This document shows, piece after piece, positions 6,526-8,293 of a stretch of 8,293 bases of DNA. How positions within the stretch are numbered: position 1 is the stretch's first letter; each line of letters opens with the position of its first letter. Where the stretch lies: the NCBI GenBank assembly GCA_019411205.1, contig DXRF01000101.1, forward strand, positions 1-8,293. The letters run 5' to 3'. Below the pieces are notes generated by a model. That model saw nothing but the letters and a program-made list of their open reading frames with translations, was not told the DNA's origin and made no database searches. The translations under genes and the position numbers were made by a program. The DNA is from Parabacteroides sp. GTDB lineage: Bacteria > Bacteroidota > Bacteroidia > Bacteroidales > Tannerellaceae.

Positions 6526-7977
6526 TTACTTTAATCGTACCGCTTCCCCATATTTGCTAATATCAATCAGTTTATAAGTATCAGCCTTGATTTTTCCACG
6601 AATGAATTCAGGAATATTGAAAGAGAAGAGAGAACGTTCATAATAATCCGTTTCTTTCTGAGGCAACAGGAAAGGTTTTCCAGGAGTGCCATTTGCATCC
6701 AGATAACAAATGTAAGGTCGCGTATACAGCCCGTCATCCCGACGGCTGCTGAAAACGAACCACCGGCTGTTGCTGCTCCAGGAATGATAGCTTTCGACAT
6801 CGTTGCTGTTCACTTGAAGAAGGGAATCTGTTTTACCTGTCAACATGTCCAATAGTCGCAAATCCGCATCCTTGTGCCAGATCGAGAAGTTGCCATAGTC
6901 CGAAACCGTGTACATCAGGAAACGGCCATCAGACGATACTCTCGGCAACTTCGCGCTCCGTCTTTCCTCATTAGCGTTGTAAAGCGTATCTATCACTTGG
7001 CCGAAACTCCGTTTTTCCGGATCGAAAGCTATACTTTGCAGATTGTAGCGGATTTCCCGGTACGACTCAGGCATCCGGCACGTCGGTGCAGAACAGAAAT
7101 ACAACCGTCTGCCATCCGGAGAGAATGCCGGAAAAGTCTCCATATTCTCCTCCGATGATAAATGGGGAGCTGTTACGATTTCATGTTTCTCCACATCATA
7201 GATCACGACATCCGATCGATTGTCGAACACTTCCACCCGGTTCGCATCCGAAAAGTGAAAATCCTGTTTCGTATCGTTTGTCGAGAATGCAACATACCGT
7301 CCGGACGGGTGCCAGGTGGGATAGACCAAAGCGGAAATAGTCTGTTCGGTCTTCGTATCCAGCCTCTCGATACAACCGTCCGTCAGTATGTAGGTCCCGG
7401 CATGTAGCGCACGTTGGTGAAAAAGCATCCGGTCCGGATTCTGCATACAGAAGGAATGGCAGTTCATGCAATTATTATTCGTCTGCTTATTATCGAGAAA
7501 TGTTTCTTCCGTAAAATCTTCCAAGCAACGCTGGTAAATCCCCATCCTGTTCCACATCCGGTAACCCGGAGCGATACGCCGATAGACCAAATAGGGATCG
7601 ATTTTATCTTTGATTACTTGAATGGAAAAAGGAGGATATCGAAACCATCTGTCATCTTTGCGGATATAGATTCCGACCGTAAGTTTCCCTCCCACCGATG
7701 CGTCCAACAGCCGACGCCACTTCTTCTTTGGGATTTGGAAAGAACCATTATCCGAGTCCACCCGTATTTGCTGATCTTTGCCGGAGAATAGGGCAACTGC
7801 TTCGTAAGGTTTTTTCAACTTGAAATTCAACGGAGCTATATTGCAGGGGACTGCGACCTCTTTATAATCGGGAAAGATTTCTATCTCTCCTTCCGCGTCC
7901 TCAGCACCGGACAACACATCATCGCAGGATAAGAAGAAAAACATACAAAACCACAACTGGATATATAGATACTTCAT
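6526..7977 (-). CDS. Lipoprotein with CXXCH haem-c motif and PD40/TolB-like beta-propeller
   Basis: Predicted envelope lipoprotein of 483 aa. The signal is MKYLYIQLWFCMFFFLSC, with Cys18 in a good Bacteroidetes lipobox (FLSC) followed by Asp-Asp. Residues about 30-125 look like a beta-rich N-terminal domain. A single CMNCH at 170-174 (within NNNCMNCHSFC) has the form of a covalent haem-c site. After it come TolB/PD40-type propeller repeats: YPTWHPSGRYVAFST, FPAFSPDGRRLYF, PRVSSDGRFLMYT and YHSWSSNSRWFVFSS. I know such proteins as 'TolB-like/PD40' or loosely 'cytochrome c biosynthesis' proteins in Bacteroidales; the function is not established. It starts 3 nt after the stop of the partial gene at 7981-8293, so the two are almost certainly cotranscribed and translationally coupled. 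Haem attachment is inferred from the motif only; CXXCH could also be a metal or disulfide site. Confidence 0.85.
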   Translation of the reverse strand: MKYLYIQLWFCMFFFLSCDDVLSGAEDAEGEIEIFPDYKEVAVPCNIAPLNFKLKKPYEAVALFSGKDQQIRVDSDNGSFQIPKKKWRRLLDASVGGKLTVGIYIRKDDRWFRYPPFSIQVIKDKIDPYLVYRRIAPGYRMWNRMGIYQRCLEDFTEETFLDNKQTNNNCMNCHSFCMQNPDRMLFHQRALHAGTYILTDGCIERLDTKTEQTISALVYPTWHPSGRYVAFSTNDTKQDFHFSDANRVEVFDNRSDVVIYDVEKHEIVTAPHLSSEENMETFPAFSPDGRRLYFCSAPTCRMPESYREIRYNLQSIAFDPEKRSFGQVIDTLYNANEERRSAKLPRVSSDGRFLMYTVSDYGNFSIWHKDADLRLLDMLTGKTDSLLQVNSNDVESYHSWSSNSRWFVFSSRRDDGLYTRPYICYLDANGTPGKPFLLPQKETDYYERSLFSFNIPEFIRGKIKADTYKLIDISKYGEAVRLK

Positions 7978-7980
7978 AGA

Positions 7981-8293
7981 CTATCCTTTCAATTTTTTAC
8001 AATAATAATAAAACCAAAAAGTGTCTCCATATTGCTGGTAAAGCCAAGGCAGTCCGTCACCGCCATTCTTGATCTTCAGAATATCTTTCTGGAATTGTTT
8101 ATAGCGTTGCACTATCTCAGGCCGGACGGAAACACAGCCAAGGACAGAAAGATCCTCAGTCGCCAAAACCAATGCCGCCTCCTGAAAATGAACAGGAAGG
8201 GGCTGTTCCGACAAAAATCTACCGGCATGGGACAGGAATTTCTTGAACTTCTCCATTTCCTTCGCCAGCAGATAGAAACAACCTAAATATTCC
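7981..8293 (-). CDS. C-terminal part of a probable DUF6057-like membrane protein (5' end beyond window)
   Basis: This frame stays open to the right edge of the window: above the Met at 8256 it continues EYLGCFYLLAKE with no stop, so that Met is internal and the gene is truncated by the window, not broken. The visible 104 residues contain LPVHFQEAALVL and the terminal YGDTFWFYYYCKKLKG. These recall the C-terminus of Bacteroidales DUF6057 proteins, large proteins with N-terminal membrane segments, which I recall being found beside PD40 lipoproteins. The family assignment is from memory of these motifs and is moderate. The stop (TAG, 7981-7983) is 3 nt before the start of the CXXCH-PD40 gene. 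Function unknown; the two products may form an envelope complex. Confidence 0.65.
   Translation of the reverse strand, partial: EYLGCFYLLAKEMEKFKKFLSHAGRFLSEQPLPVHFQEAALVLATEDLSVLGCVSVRPEIVQRYKQFQKDILKIKNGGDGLPWLYQQYGDTFWFYYYCKKLKG

Noticed and set aside
7981..8256. Stand-alone 91-residue small protein
   Set aside because: The frame continues without a stop to the window edge at 8293, so the Met at 8256 is internal to a larger truncated gene.

Overview
The window looks like chromosomal DNA from a gut Bacteroidales, most likely Parabacteroides or a close relative. The support is a Bacteroidales-type FtnA ferritin, N-termini ending in 'FAQ' or '(F)LSC' export signals, A/T-rich start regions with weak Shine-Dalgarno sites, TAnnTTTG-type -7 boxes, a (AATTGAC)n intergenic repeat and intermediate G+C. 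The genus is an inference; no rRNA or tRNA is present to confirm it.

Layout from left to right. (1) A complete ferritin gene on the + strand (16-498). (2) A 7-nt-period inverted repeat (509-566) where ferritin meets the next gene tail to tail. (3) A compact minus-strand operon, read from 4274 down to 553: proV (ATPase with two CBS domains), proW (permease) and proX (binding protein) of an OpuA/ProU-type glycine betaine importer, followed 13 nt later by an exported SGNH/GDSL hydrolase. proV and proW overlap by ATGA. (4) A 298-bp spacer (4275-4572) with a 12-bp G+C-rich palindrome 38 nt upstream of proV. (5) A minus-strand NimA/pyridoxamine-phosphate-oxidase-like flavin protein (4573-5049). (6) An 89-bp divergent promoter region (5050-5138) with one TAnnTTTG box for each direction. 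(7) A secreted M64-family zinc metallopeptidase on the + strand (5139-6422). (8) A perfect 27-bp inverted repeat with a 9-nt loop (6437-6499) between convergent genes. (9) A minus-strand pair 3 nt apart: a lipoprotein with a CXXCH haem-c motif followed by a PD40/TolB-like propeller (6526-7977), and upstream of it the C-terminal part of a probable DUF6057-like membrane protein (7981-8293) that runs off the window.

Functionally, the importer brings in compatible solute (betaine, carnitine or proline-betaine type) driven by ATP, with the CBS pair as the likely osmotic or ionic sensor. The co-directional hydrolase may act on an ester or acyl substrate in the envelope. Ferritin and the flavin protein fit iron storage and redox housekeeping. 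The least explained part is the CXXCH-PD40 lipoprotein with its membrane partner. I see no CRISPR array, transposase, phage gene, tRNA or rRNA, and most of the window is ordinary core-type gene content.
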